Of a DNA stretch of 64,000 nt, positions 31,620-43,015 are shown in pieces. A program made the translations under genes and the position numbers. Source of the stretch: Litoditis marina (taxonomy: Eukaryota > Nematoda > Chromadorea > Rhabditida > Rhabditidae); the NCBI GenBank assembly GCA_964036275.1, contig OZ038439.1:10434904-10498903 (forward strand), written 5' to 3'. Under the pieces are notes generated by a model, which ran no database searches, was not told the DNA's origin, and saw only the letters and a list, made by a program, of their open reading frames with translations. Positions within the stretch are counted from its first letter, which is position 1. Every line of letters starts with the position of its first letter.

Positions 31620-34600
31620 ATGAGAATTTTAGCCGCGTTTTTCACTGTTCTCTTCACGTTCATCAATCCCGCAATGCTGATGAGAGGTCGGTTTTCAAAG
31701 TATGAAAAACTTATTTAGAACAGGATAAAATATAATAATTGCTAGAAATTCGTTGTTTTCTGTTTGTGTTTGTTGCGTTTTGATGTTTGAGACAGAAGTG
31801 CCCAGCAAAACACTTCATTCGGAATCAAATCAAGAAACTTCAGTAAACGACATACTAGAGTGACTTATAACTTATTCAATCACATTTCTATTAATAAAAG
31901 TTATTTTCGACGTTTAGTACTTTTCATTTTCTTAAGTTTTGTAAACTTTCATCGATTTGTTGCAGTTGTCTCCGAGTTGGAACGAGTTTTCGAGACAGAA
32001 TCCTCAAATCCCCAAATAGCCTTCATTGGAGAACTCATTTCATTTTTCAATGATCATAGTCTGTCAGCAAGGGTGAAGACGGTCGTACATTTAACAGGTG
32101 GGCAAAATATAAACTTTTGAAAACAAATTTTTTTTATGAATACAATATTGGAGTCAAAGATACATGCTAATGGATCTAGTGCGACAACCATTCAAATTAA
32201 CGGAACCCTAAGTCACTTGAACGTTTCAGCGGTGTAATTTAACTTCAAAGCTCCTAGATCAGTGATCTTGTTCCAATGTATTCCCAGTCCGTACCTTCCT
32301 TTTTACACTGAATCTGCATGATGTTTACAAGAGTAATGGATTTTGTGACGCAGACACCTCATAATGGCTCGGAAACGACTGGATTGATCTCATGAAAGGG
32401 CTTCTGAAATGAATATTGTGTAATAGAAACACGTCAAGCAGGGATCACACCTTCAAGAATAACAGAGTTCCGGAATATCACGTATAGACCAATGAAATAG
32501 GCACTGAGACGTGAGGAAACGTGAGAAGATGTGTGATTCACTGTCTCACGTTCAAGCGCTCTCAGAACTGTACAAATTATATAAACGTGAAAAAATCGTT
32601 GAGAGACTTAATTCACTCTATCACGCTTCAACGCCCAGTTTTTTGGAAAACAATTGACTTACGAATTTGATTTTCAGTTCTTGTGTTCACGCTCGTTCAC
32701 GTGATTCTCACGTGTTGTTGTTTGTATGGAATTTACTCGAGTCGACCGGCTTTCATGAGACCCGTACTATATGATATTCTCATCAGCTTTGTAAGTTTTC
32801 TCAGAATTTCATATCGAAACCTGAATATAATTAAAATGGCTTCGATAAACATAACAAGTTTCGATATGACATCTAGAATGATTGATAGATGTATTTAAAA
32901 CTATTAGAGTTCGGTGAAACAGAAAGACGCAGGAAATTAGTACACACGTGATTCACAATTATTGTTATTGCCCCTAAAACTAAATTATAAACACATAGGG
33001 AGTTCATTATTTTGCACAAAATATTTGAGTGAACAATTTTTCATTTTCCCAAGCGAGTAATACCAGAGATCACTGGGGTTCGGGATCGCGGGGGAGTGGA
33101 GTGTGATACTTAAAGTTCCACGTTTGTCTTAAAAACGTGGATAACTCAATGCTAGGAAAAAAAAGTGTAAAAAGCTCCTACGTTTCCATGATTCATGTCG
33201 AATGGTCTAGATTCATATCAAAGACGTAGGCAAAAGTAGTAGATTACAGCTCACTTTCAGAGAAACTAGTGATAGGGGGTTCTTATCACTGCCATATAGG
33301 AAGTGACAATACAGTAGTTGGAGTTTTATCTCAATACACGCCATAATTAACAAATTTCTACCAAAAACCCAAGGAATCACCTACAAACACGGTGAAATTA
33401 CGTCGTCAATGTTCAGGGAAGAACAAATAGAATAGAGAAACTAGGTTTTTTTTAATTCACACAGGCTTTATATTGTTTTGTTAGTGATGTGTGTATGCAA
33501 TTATTGATTTTCAGACGGTTCTCTCTCTTTTTGTCGGTCTTTCGTTGTACATGTACTGGCGATATAATACGTTTGGAAGTCGATCTGATCATGACACGAT
33601 GAAACTTCATTTGAGGTTCGTATTTTTTCTCAAATTTCAATTGTTGATAAAAGTCGCTCACTCTTTAGAGGTTCTAGATATTCATTCACGTTTTTTTCGT
33701 TGATTATGTAACACTTGTGGATGAATGTCTACATAAAAAGTTGGTATAAACTTTTTGGTAGCTCACTATAACACCAAATGTTTCTTCCCAGTAAACCTAA
33801 AGACGTTTTTCTCTTAACCAGTAAATTCAACATTTCTAAATCGTATTCAATGAACATATATTCCAGGAACGTCTACGTTGGAGCAGCTTTTTTGTTGACC
33901 TACATCGTTTGGCTGTCAATTACGTATGCTGGATACAGGTGAGATTAGGTTTTAGAATATTGTAATATTTACAAAGTTGTAGAATTATTACGGGGAGGAA
34001 AGTTTATTCCATTTCCAATATGCATTCGCAGAATATGAATCACAAGTTTTACGTGGTTTAGGAATTTGAAATAAGGTACACAGACGGTAGCATAAACTAC
34101 AGTATAATCTTAATTGTTGTTTGAGCAACCACTAAATTCACGTTTTTCAGTGACACGCGCAAGATGCATGCCGACTTCATGTACTGGATAGTGGAGGAGC
34201 GAATGTCCACCAAGGCGCACGGCCACAACGTGTCAGTAGACAACAGGTTAATACCAACATAATGAATGTAGCCGCATGGCGCAGTGGGTATGAGGGCCGT
34301 GCAGAAAACATGGCCGTGGGTTCGAGTCCGCTACTAGGCATAGTTTTTGTTTTAAGTTTTCAGATCTTTAAACAGAGAACCATATAAATGTTTTAGAGGG
34401 GTTTTAGTGTGAAACATGCATATCGATTGCCCATGCGCAGAAGTCAACAGCCATCTCTCTTTCATTTACGCCGCTTAATAACTCTCAAACTAATCTGTAA
34501 AGCGTCATTCAATAATTTTGTGAGGTTTTTATTTTTTCTTCTCGAAAGTGCCCTTCTGATTAAGTACTTTCCGATTGCTCATCTAATGACAAAATTGCTC

Positions 34601-35455
34601 TAATTCAACAATACTTGGGAATTATACTTCATACTAATACTTAAATTGAAAGATACTACTGGAAGATACATATTGTGTACTCTCGAACACACTCACTAAG
34701 TAAGGTCACCTTAGTGGTACTTGTAGAACCAACACATGTGCTTCGGCTTTGTAAGCGGCCGTCACGAGAAAATTGGAATTGAATTTAAGAGAAAAAAGAA
34801 AAGATAATCAAGTACGTAATAAGAAAAGAAACATTTTGTGTACTGTGATTTCATCAAAAGCATTAGAGGGACACTTCTCATCAATCTTCATCAATCAATT
34901 ACGTTATTGCGTTTTTCACGATAATATTTTTTTAATAAAATAAACTGACAATAGAATAGGTACAATAGGTAATATTACGCACAAATGAACGGAAACATGG
35001 TACAGTTGTAATTCGTAAGTAAAATGCTCTATTTACCTTATTGGACTTTCCCGCATTTCTTTCCCAAATCCAACCAAACTAATTACCATTCCAATTAGAA
35101 AGTGCCAGACCGAAACGAGATAATGCACATTTTCAAGCAATAACTCAGTATATTATGTTTGCGATATCATCAAGTTTTCCATAAATATTGATTTATCTAA
35201 CTCTCCCCTGTTTTAGTACAACATTAAACAAAATTTTCAAATCTGATATCAACTATTGATTTTCTAACTATTCCCTGTTTCAGTGCAAAATCGAACCGGT
35301 CCTCCAACGGTTCCCGTCTGTCACGTGCCAGTAAGGCCTCCTCGCGAAGTGTGAAATCGGAGAGATGGGCCCATTCGCGACCAAATTCCATGAACACAGG
35401 AGTGGCTAGCAAGAGAAGCAGTCTGGCCAATGTTCGACTATCGGTACCCCTTTAA
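31620..35455 (+). CDS. Tetraspan membrane protein with Ser/Arg-rich tail, 7 exons
   Basis: Exons: 31620-31686, 31966-32097, 32678-32790, 33515-33615, 33867-33938, 34151-34246, 35284-35455. All are GT-AG with matching phases, giving about 250 residues. Four hydrophobic segments are visible: residues 3-20 (ILAAFFTVLFTFINPAML, which could instead be a signal peptide), about 67-86 (VLVFTLVHVILTCCCLYGIY), about 101-119 (LISFTVLSLFVGLSLYMYW) and about 140-161 (VYVGAAFLLTYIVWLSITYA). A hydrophilic loop (residues 23-66) lies between the first two. The last exon gives a Ser/Arg/Lys-rich, probably cytosolic tail with many possible phosphosites. No named family was recognised. The first intron donor (GTCGGT) is weak. 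Confidence 0.8.
34268..34342 (+). repeat. tRNA-like sequence in the last intron of the tetraspan gene
   Basis: TGGCGCAGTGGGTATGAG resembles an A box and GGGTTCGAGTCCGC a B box at normal tRNA spacing, with a GGCC/GGCC stem between. Acceptor-stem pairing is poor, so a tRNA pseudogene or tRNA-derived element is more likely than a working tRNA. Confidence 0.6.
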
Positions 35456-35690
35456 CGTGAATATTACGTGAAAGTGTGACAACACGTTAGAAGCTGTCTA
35501 GAAAACGTAACCCCCTATTGGTACCCGTTTAACGTGAATGTTACGTGAGAGCGTGATAACACGTTAGAAACATTTAGGCTAATGTACGACTATCGGTACC
35601 CCTTTAACGTGTATACTACGTGAAAACGTGAGAGCACGTTAGAAGCAGCTTGACTAGTGTACGTCTGTCCGTACCGCTGTGAATACGCGA
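35420..35690 (+). repeat. Tandem repeat of about 76 bp that includes the end of the tetraspan CDS
   Basis: TCGGTACCCCTTTAACGTG occurs at 35441 and 35593, with TTGGTACCCGTTTAACGTG at 35518 and a weak fourth copy near 35665. Each is followed by TACGTGARAGYGTGAYAACAC and GTTAGAA. The first copy contains the last four codons and the stop of the tetraspan gene; the others are in its 3'UTR. Confidence 0.85.
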
Positions 35691-35867
35691 AATTCATGGG
35701 AAGTACGTGAACTTAACTATGTGCAATTTACGTGAAGATTTGTTTTCACGTTTTCTCAGATTGAATCGACTGCAGAGTTTTCAGTAGTTTCCTAATAGTT
35801 TCATTTTGGAGACTGAATCATGTGTAAGTAGGACCATTGTTTATGATTAACTTTATTAATTGAAGTT

Positions 35868-35873
35868 AATAAA
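35868..35873 (+). terminator. Poly(A) signal AATAAA, tetraspan gene
   Basis: Lies about 413 nt after the stop codon. The implied long 3'UTR contains the tandem 76-bp repeats. Confidence 0.55.
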
Positions 35874-36422
35874 TACAGATATACGCTGTGCGTTACTATT
35901 ATTGGTTTGCTGTGTAAAAGTCCTCTGCTCAAGTATTATATCTTTTTCTGTTGTAATTGCTAGGTGATGTTCGTTTGATTAACTGAATTAGTATTAAAGT
36001 TCAATTGTAGTTACCATTAGCGAATTGAATTCCCAGTACAATTAGTATAAAAGTTTAATTGTATCCACGATTAACAAATTTGATTCCCAGTACAATTCTG
36101 ACATTATAACGACTCGTCTGCTCACCACAAAGTCTCATTTCATTGCGGGTCTTCGGTTTTTAACAAGTTCTCCTATTAAACAAATACTGTGTTTTCATTC
36201 ATTAACAAAGTTGAACATGCGTATGTAACTTCATTCTGTACGTGCACTATGAGCACATTGTATTATCGACATAATCCATTGCTTGATTAATGAAACATTC
36301 TGAACAATAATCAAGTTTTGTATACGGATGTAAAATACAAAACTCGGCGAGTTGAAACAGTAATTACTGAATTCACGACGTCACAACATTTAAGCTCGCG
36401 GTGTGTCGTTAAAGTACACATC

Positions 36423-36597
36423 AGTGTACGTATGCTAGAAGATCCCGCCCCTTCATTCCATCCTGCGTCTCTCACTCTGCCTCACTATTTCTCGTCTCTT
36501 ACATCCCAGCGGGATGTGAGGGCAGAGAAATGGCGTGTGTTTGAGGAGACGCAGGATGGGATGAAGGGGCAGGGATCTTCTAGCATACGTACTCTGA
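36423..36597. mobile_element. Palindromic element family C, full-length copy
   Basis: Left GTACGTATGCTAGAAGATCC and right GGATCTTCTAGCATACGTAC are inverted ends. CCATCCTGCGTCTC and GAGACGCAGGATGG pair internally, as do CTTACATCCC and GGGATGTGAG. The whole unit of about 175 bp is one large foldback. Confidence 0.85.
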
Positions 36598-37072
36598 TCA
36601 TGAGAGGTATCGTAACGTTCCTCGCAGAAATTTTTTTTTTGGTGCGATGACAACTGTGCTACTGGCAATACAAATAGTCAATTGAACGATGAACACTCAG
36701 GAGGCGTGCTTCAGAAAACATCATAAAATGCATAGGATTTTCGATCTGTCGAAAAGGTTCACATTTTTTTCTCAGAAATTGTTTTTTCCTAGTTTTTATA
36801 GATACTGTGTGCTAGAGTTGAAGTCATGTGACACATATTTTCACGATTCACGTGAATTCACACTCGAAGAAAAGCTTGACACTTCGTTTTTAATGTGTTC
36901 ACTAGTTTCCATCCAATCAGTAGTTGTTTTGGGTGGTTTTTGTTCGGATTTGGGGAGACGCTAGAAATTAGTCGATAGCTCACACAATATGTACATAATG
37001 CAGAGGATATGTTCACATTTAGACGGCCGAGCAGCGATTTTACGCAACCTACGCCTGTTTTATTTCAATTGT

Positions 37073-37125
37073 TAGAGAGAGAGAGAGAAAGAGGTAGATA
37101 GACATAGATAGAGAGATATAGAAAT

Positions 37126-37186
<61 letters not shown>

Positions 37187-37190
37187 GAGC
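37073..37190 (+). repeat. GA-rich tract
   Basis: Imperfect (GA)n of about 120 bp in intergenic sequence. Confidence 0.9.
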
Positions 37191-37199
37191 AGGACAACT

Positions 37200-38690
37200 T
37201 CAGCTGTATTTTGGATCATGTCATTCAACTTATGTCAAAACCACAGCCTTCCTCCACACTTCATTCTACTTCGACTTAAATATTCTCTTCAATGTCTAAG
37301 TCACGCGCTTAGACATAACAAGATAACTTGAGAAAAACAAGACACTTTGGTTGTTTAGGTATTCTGTTTAGTGAAAACAATCCCATTATCACATCGTCAG
37401 GTTTAGTAATCTTTAGTGTTTTTTTTAACCAGACGGCGTGGCAAACCGTCCAATCTCATGAGAAGTTCATCTGTTTTTCTCATGAGAATCTCATGCACAC
37501 CTCATCAGCTACGCTAATGTTGAAGCATGGCAATCGATCTAATCTCATGGGAAATTCGTGATATATTGCTTACGAGGTATTTCATTAGGTTTTTGAGTGA
37601 ATGCTGGCGCGCCAGATGTTGCAAGCGCCCTAGTGATCGCACGAAAACTATTCCGTGCAAACGTGCGCTACAGTTTGTGAGCTGTTTTCCGATAACCATA
37701 TGGTTAAAGGGAACCGGAACCGAATCTCGTGTCTTGAGCTCCGCCGTTAACTTCGTCACTCCAATGCAAATGCGCTACAAAATTAGGTGTATTGATATTT
37801 TTGTGAAACATTTGATCACACTTCATTAGCTGATTTTCTAAAACCTGTTTTTGGGCCGCATTCTCGTTGCAGGAATGAATTAACCGTGAAGCGAAGGCAC
37901 GAGATTCGGTTCCTATAAGACCGTCTTTAAGCAGAGCGTCTGCAGGATATCCTGTGAATTTGTCTTTATACCTCTCAGTCTCTCACCATAATCTCACGTG
38001 ATCATTGAAGACTTTCTGACGTCAGGATGTAACAGTATTGTTAATCAAGTTATTTCAAAATTTTGAGTTTTTGAGTTTGTAGGAGAATCGATTTTCCACT
38101 TTCCGTTTTTTCGGAAAGATGGTTCGAGTCGAGTCGAGTTTAGAATTCGGCTTTATCTACCCTAGAATGTAGTTGTTTGAAAATGACGTGCACCACTGAA
38201 GCGCGACGCCTTGATTTGTCTCATCTTTTGTTTGAGTCTCTTTGTGGCTCTTGAATTATGTCTGGCGAGTGCTTCGAATGTTGTCTCACTTTTGTGAGCT
38301 ACTAGAAAAAGTTTAAAATCAGTTCCTTTATTTGAAAGCGTCATACTAGAAACTTCTATCCAAACTTGTGAAGACCTAATTATTTACTTCCGCTGCAGTT
38401 TGCAGGAAGCGCCATGTCGTCTTCTCTTTTGGGCGATTCTCATTTCAAACTTTCAGAAAATGTTGCTAGACAGTAGTCGTTCTCAGTTTTCTAACCAAAA
38501 AACACATCAGAATTCGTTAAAGTCCATAAATCGCTCATCTTCTAGCGTTTGGAGAGTAGCGGAGTCGCTCATTTTACTAGTATACACTTACAAAATTCGA
38601 AACTGTTCTCTAATACATATGTGTTTACAATGTTTATTTGTAGTTTGTATTCTATCATCTTGTTTGATCGACCTCGATCTCGTTGTTTCC
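37200..38690. other. Intergenic, no recognised gene
   Basis: Contains a degraded CATGAG-rich family F copy (about 37425-37570) and an inverted pair ACCGAATCTCGTG (37717) / CACGAGATTCGGT (37897). Nothing exon-like was supported. Confidence 0.45.
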
Positions 38691-38695
38691 AGAAA
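38686..38695 (+). promoter_or_regulatory. Candidate trans-splice acceptor of the small secreted-protein gene
   Basis: GTTTCCAG ends at 38692, only three bases before the ATG at 38696. A leaderless spacing like this is typical of worm spliced-leader genes. Confidence 0.5.
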
Positions 38696-40221
38696 ATGAC
38701 TTTCTTTCCTGTCCTCTGTTTTCTGTTGATCGTCTCCGTCTGCACAGCTGTGCCGGTAAGTTAATTTTTTTGCTGAAAAAATCCAAAAATATACTGTAGC
38801 CATTGGTTATTACTGTGTTCCAAATGAAAACCGAGTCCACACAGGTATACTGATAGTAAGTTGAATATTCACGTAAAGTTAGCATTCTAATGGGGCAGCG
38901 TGGACTTTGTCATGGCACGTTTATGAGTTCTGCTGTGTTTCTCATGTTTCGCGAGACAGTGCAATTAACCGTATACGGTATTTATTGTTAATGCTGTGTA
39001 TCAATAACCCAACCGATTTACACGAACTGATTGATCTCGATTATAGATAGTCGTATCCTCATTATCATTGAACAATACGAAATCGAAAGTACAAGGTGGA
39101 TTTTAAACTACTTCTCGAAGATCCTTTCACACACTTTGGTCTTCTACCCTTCAAATTACTCAAAACTATCGAAAAAAAATCGAGCGTGCATGGAAAAAAT
39201 TGCACCTAGGTTCTTCTGATTTTTCAGGTTATTCAATTGAAGCACAACGGTAAGACTACCCAAAACGAAAACTGAAAGTTACTCAGCACTTTAACTATCT
39301 ATCGAGCAGAACCGTTTTTCAGGCCTGGCGGCAACAACAAAGAGTTCGATATTTCAACTCGGCGCGGCCAGCTCCCATGGAAGTAAGTATTACAGAAAAG
39401 AAATATTAGAATAATATATGTGATTCAATACAAACAAAAAACTTTTTTCGGTTTTTTGTGTCAAGAACTCCCCACGAAGGGATTACAGGGGTTGATTTTG
39501 GAAAATTCGGCAATCAAGTCGTCTTATTCCGTTATTCTAAAGGTAAAGGGTTTGCCTAGTACAATCATGAAAAATGTTTTCAGGTGTCTGCAGTTCAATC
39601 CAGCCCTGTCATACCGCGTTACGAGAACCTTTTCGGACCTAAAAGTGTACAGGTCAGTGAACTCAACTAGTTCGTGAACGCAAAAGCCCAATATTTCCAA
39701 AACATGTTGTGCTAGATGTAAAACAAAAAAGTAGATTAGTCTCTCGATAGTTTCACTAAATACATGCTATGTTCACTCATATCGGTATAGTCATCGCCAT
39801 TGGAAAGGCGGGAGGGTACTGTATATCTCACTTTCCGCTGTGTACGCACAGATGTCTCCGATTCCAAAGCTTGCCGGTTGTGGCATTAATAGCGCAGTGG
39901 TTAGCGCGCTGCTACGAATATTTTGCTCGCAGGTTTGATTCTGGCGAGAGACAAAAGTTTATAAATTTGGCACCCACTATAGTACTCAAAATAATTCGTA
40001 AACTTGAAAGTATATATTTTTTGTCTATATTTTTCGAACAACAACTCTCAGAATAAAACTGTTATTTGAAATTAAAACTGTCAAATAAAAACAACTGTAT
40101 TAATATTATTATTAAGATGAACCACGGTGCCTCGTTCCAACCCAAGACGATGGAAGACTTCACCGGCAGACAGCAGAGCAGACAAGTGTTCAGCTGGCAT
40201 CCTGTCAACTCTGGGTTCTGA
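38696..40221 (+). CDS. Small secreted protein, about 101 residues, 5 exons
   Basis: Exons: 38696-38755, 39228-39249, 39323-39382, 39594-39652, 40117-40221. The first encodes a signal peptide (MTFFPVLCFLLIVSVCTAVP). The mature part includes SSIFQLGAASSHG, a Pro/Arg stretch (QSSPVIPRYENLFGPKSVQ) and a conserved-looking end (MEDFTGRQQSRQVFSWHPVN). There are no cysteines after the signal region, so it is not a knottin-type peptide. Phases join if exon 4 uses the inner CAG (39593) rather than the CAG ten bases earlier, which leads to a stop. The last exon has a non-consensus acceptor (ATTAAG). No family recognised. AATAAA follows the stop by about 46 nt. Confidence 0.7.
38845..38980. repeat. Foldback element family D, copy 3
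   Basis: TTCACGTAAAGTTAGCATTC, GGCACGTTTATGAGTTCTGC and GACAGTGCAATTAACCGTAT match the family. It sits in intron 1 of the small secreted-protein gene. Confidence 0.6.
39786..39982 (+). mobile_element. tRNA-derived SINE-like repeat, copy 2
   Basis: TATAGTCATCGCC at the start, TAGCGCAGTGGTTAGCGC (A-box-like), GGTTTGATTCTGGCGAGAG (B-box-like, one change) and CACCCACTATAG at the end. It sits in intron 4 of the small secreted-protein gene. Confidence 0.75.
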
Positions 40222-40266
40222 TTGAAATAGTTTTATCTACTGGCGGTAAACATGACATTTGGCGTT

Positions 40267-40272
40267 AATAAA
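40267..40272 (+). terminator. Poly(A) signal AATAAA, small secreted-protein gene
   Basis: AATAAA about 46 nt after the stop, followed by T-rich sequence. Confidence 0.7.
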
Positions 40273-41295
40273 AGTTTTCTGTTGTTTACAACTTAAATAA
40301 TTTCAACGGAAAAAGTTCAATAAAACAAATTTCATCAAAAGTTAAGCAAGATCTGGCATCCGGTCAAATCTGGATTCTTTGGCGGGATAGCGGATAGATC
40401 GCTAATCAATATTTTTTGTTGTCTAAAATGAAAAATCAAAAACTTGAAAACCGAGAAAAGAGAAAAAAAACAAGATTCTCAGGAAAGCTATTTGATCTGC
40501 CGGCATTTTCACCCATATTTCAACGCTACAAATCATTCAGTTCAATTTGGGGGATAGTCTACAAATATCTCCAATGCCAAATTCTGTTTGATCCGTGTAA
40601 TTGTAGTTTGTTATGTTTTCTGTCATGATTGAGAGTTTATGATGTGTATGACTACCAAACCACACCAAGCAGTTTTTTGATGACACATTATCAAGTGCTT
40701 TGAAAAAGATTATAGTTGGTGAAATCTGTCCTGATCAACCTACAATCAAACCAACTCACATCTCATCCTGTCGCGATTGTAGTTTTCTCCCGATGTTTTT
40801 GGTCAAAAGTTGTTATTTATGGCGTGTATTGAGATCAAACTACAATTCGAGTTTTCGTTTTCCAATTCGAGTTTTCTTCTAAATGACCATATTCATCCGT
40901 TCCATTGCTTTCTCTCATTCCAGTCGCCAACTAGTTCTTTCGACCAGTTGTCATATTACATTAGCCGGCAAATATGCATAACAAAACGACATTTTCCAGG
41001 CAGTTTTCTCCAGTATTTGTTTTCTTCTACAGAAAACCAGAAAAACAAACTAGTTTTTCACTGGCTCAGTTTTTTGTTTCTCTCTTCAATTACTTGGTCT
41101 TGTCGTTTGAAAATTAAGCATGGCTGCCGAAAGTCTTGAAAAACTAAAATTGTATACGGGAAAGACTCACATATAAGTTGGTCATTAAAAGTATTTCTTA
41201 TTAACTTTCCGGGTTTTTTTGGCCCCCTTTTTAATTTTCGCAAAATCTAAGTCGCCTGGCAAAGTAAAAGGAGTGGGAAAGTTTTATTTTAGTAG

Positions 41296-41365
41296 TAGTT
41301 TGATCTCGACACACGCCATATTTTACAAATTTCGACCAGAATGAATCAAACTACAAACACAGCAA
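41296..41365. repeat. Short foldback family G (TAGTTTGATC ... ATCAAACTAC), representative copy
   Basis: TAGTAGTTTGATCTCGACAC and GAATCAAACTACAAACACAG form inverted ends of a unit of about 70 bp. Similar units or halves lie near 5336, 8906, 15749, 33312, 43707 and 60966, most with ACACGCCATAnTTTACAAAT inside. Confidence 0.65.
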
Positions 41366-41390
41366 GGGAAAGTTTACCGTACGGGCTTGC

Positions 41391-41515
41391 ATCAAAGAAG
41401 GACGATTATGTGGTCCAATCGCAGCGGTTCAGTCCTTCAAACTGCAATATATTTTTCAATTGCAGTTTAAAGGACCGTTGACACGAGATTGGTCCACATA
41501 ATCGTCCTTCTTTAA
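41391..41515. mobile_element. Foldback element family E, copy 1
   Basis: AAAGAAGGACGATTATGTGG and CCACATAATCGTCCTTCTTT are inverted ends. AACTGCAATATATTTTTCAA then TTGCAGTTTAAAGGAC forms the inner hairpin. Its sister is at 55965-56090. Confidence 0.85.
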
Positions 41516-42024
41516 GTAGAACAAAACCGACAACTTTTCTATTTTCTGTCCCCCTTCTAAGATTTCGCGCAAACTTTCTTCACCTGGCAGAGTAACGAAG
41601 TTGGCAAACGCCGCGCCGTAACTTATCCCAAAAACGCCTCGTTTAGCCAATCTTGGAACTTGTCCCTTCCTTCTCGTAATGATTAATAACTACATTCCCT
41701 CTCGTTTCCAATCCTGTTTCTCTCCCAGACACAGAAGAACCCTCGATGTTTATTCGACTTTAGCTGGATTTCTCGCCTATCTCCCTCCCCATCTACGAGG
41801 TTTTCCGGCCCGCCAAACGTGATGAAACAGACACTTTCTTATTTCACGACCCGCCAAATGGCTTGCACTTTTCTCACACGTTTCATTGGTTATTTGCTGA
41901 GAAACACATTTTCAAATAGTTAGCACACGTGGAACGTGGAACGGTCCAAAGCATGAAACCGCAGACTCTTCACTCTGAAAAATTTAGTTGTTTTTAGTGG
42001 TGTTTTGGGGAAAATTGTACAACT

Positions 42025-42355
42025 GCCTCCCCCCCCCCCCTCACCTTAAGTCCCCCCCCCCCCCCCCGTAGTACTATCACCCCCCTCCCAATACGATTTC
42101 CTATAGAGAGGGGGGTGATTGTAAATGGGGGGTAATTGTACAATGTCGACGTTTAACAATCACCCCCCACAATACAAAATGGGGGGTAATAGTACAACCC
42201 CGGACCTGTTTAACAATCGCCCCCCCCCACTCAATCCAAACCTGCAGTAAAGAAGGACGTTGTACAATCACCCCCCTAGGGGTGGGGGGCGATTGTACTA
42301 CGGGTCGGATTCCAACCTATTTCGGCTCAAGGGGGGGACGATTGTACAATAAACC
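42025..42355. repeat. Poly(C)/poly(G) blocks with GATTGTACAATC motifs
   Basis: Runs of 6-16 C or G alternate with GATTGTAC and its inverse GTACAATC (also TAATTGTACAAT). A shared tail, GTACTACGGGT then GGATTCCAACCTATTTCGGC, also occurs near 24420-24455, so this is a dispersed element and not random low complexity. Confidence 0.7.
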
Positions 42356-42823
42356 CGTGTTTTGCAGAAAAACTAGACTTTTCTAGACGTTTTGAATAGT
42401 TGACCTACGCGACTCGTGTAACATTTTATTGCACACTCTTCACTTCTAAAAGGTTCAAAATTAGTTATTCTCTTGTGTCAAAACATTTTCTATGGAGTTT
42501 GAATTGCTGACGTACATGTAGTTTAAATTCCATCCTTTCAAGTGTGCTTTACTCTTTCGATTTTTTACCATTGGATGGTCTCATGTGAGTTAAGTACACG
42601 ACATCACAGTTGAAAGTTAAAACTTTTCCATGTCATCTCACGTGTTGGAGAAACGCATCTACATTGTGTAGTATCTAGATCATCTACATGTTATCTTACT
42701 GTTCTAGTCGCTCGCAAAAACTTTCTTGATCGATTGGAAGTTTGGTTTAATATGGCCAGCCACCAGCAAAATTTCAGTTCCCAAATATCTTCCCTACAAT
42801 ATCATGATTTTTTCTTGCTAACC

Positions 42824-43015
42824 TCATGACTCATACACACGCTGATTTTTTTGTAACATGTGTAAGATTAATTTGAATTTTTCATCAGGCACCACCACGC
42901 CGACAGATTTTATCAACATCTCGATTTGCTTGTCCGGATTTTTGAGCATGTAGCGGCCTTGGAATTTAATAGAATGTTTATTGAAGCTGGTTATGTGAAA
43001 CACATTGTAAAATAC
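42824..43015 (-). other. Orphan coding-like segment, 63 codons
   Basis: A minus-strand frame contains QGRYMLKNPDKQIEMLIKSV, then GVVVPDEKFKLILHMLQKNQ and a stop. Its middle is GC-richer than its surroundings, as the exons here are. TTCCAAG just before GGCCGC could be an acceptor and CGTGTGTAT a donor. No partner exons or family were found; it could be a stray exon, a transposase remnant or chance. Confidence 0.25.

Larger units (their letters stand above)
40280..42820. other. Intergenic with foldback and poly(C/G) elements
   Basis: Holds a foldback of TAGTTTGATCTCGAC type (about 41296-41365), element family E (41391-41515) and poly(C)/poly(G) blocks (42025-42355). No exon chain recognised. 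Confidence 0.5.

Noticed and set aside
34268..34342. Functional tRNA gene
   Set aside because: A and B boxes are present but the acceptor stem does not pair and no clear anticodon loop can be drawn; kept only as a tRNA-like repeat.
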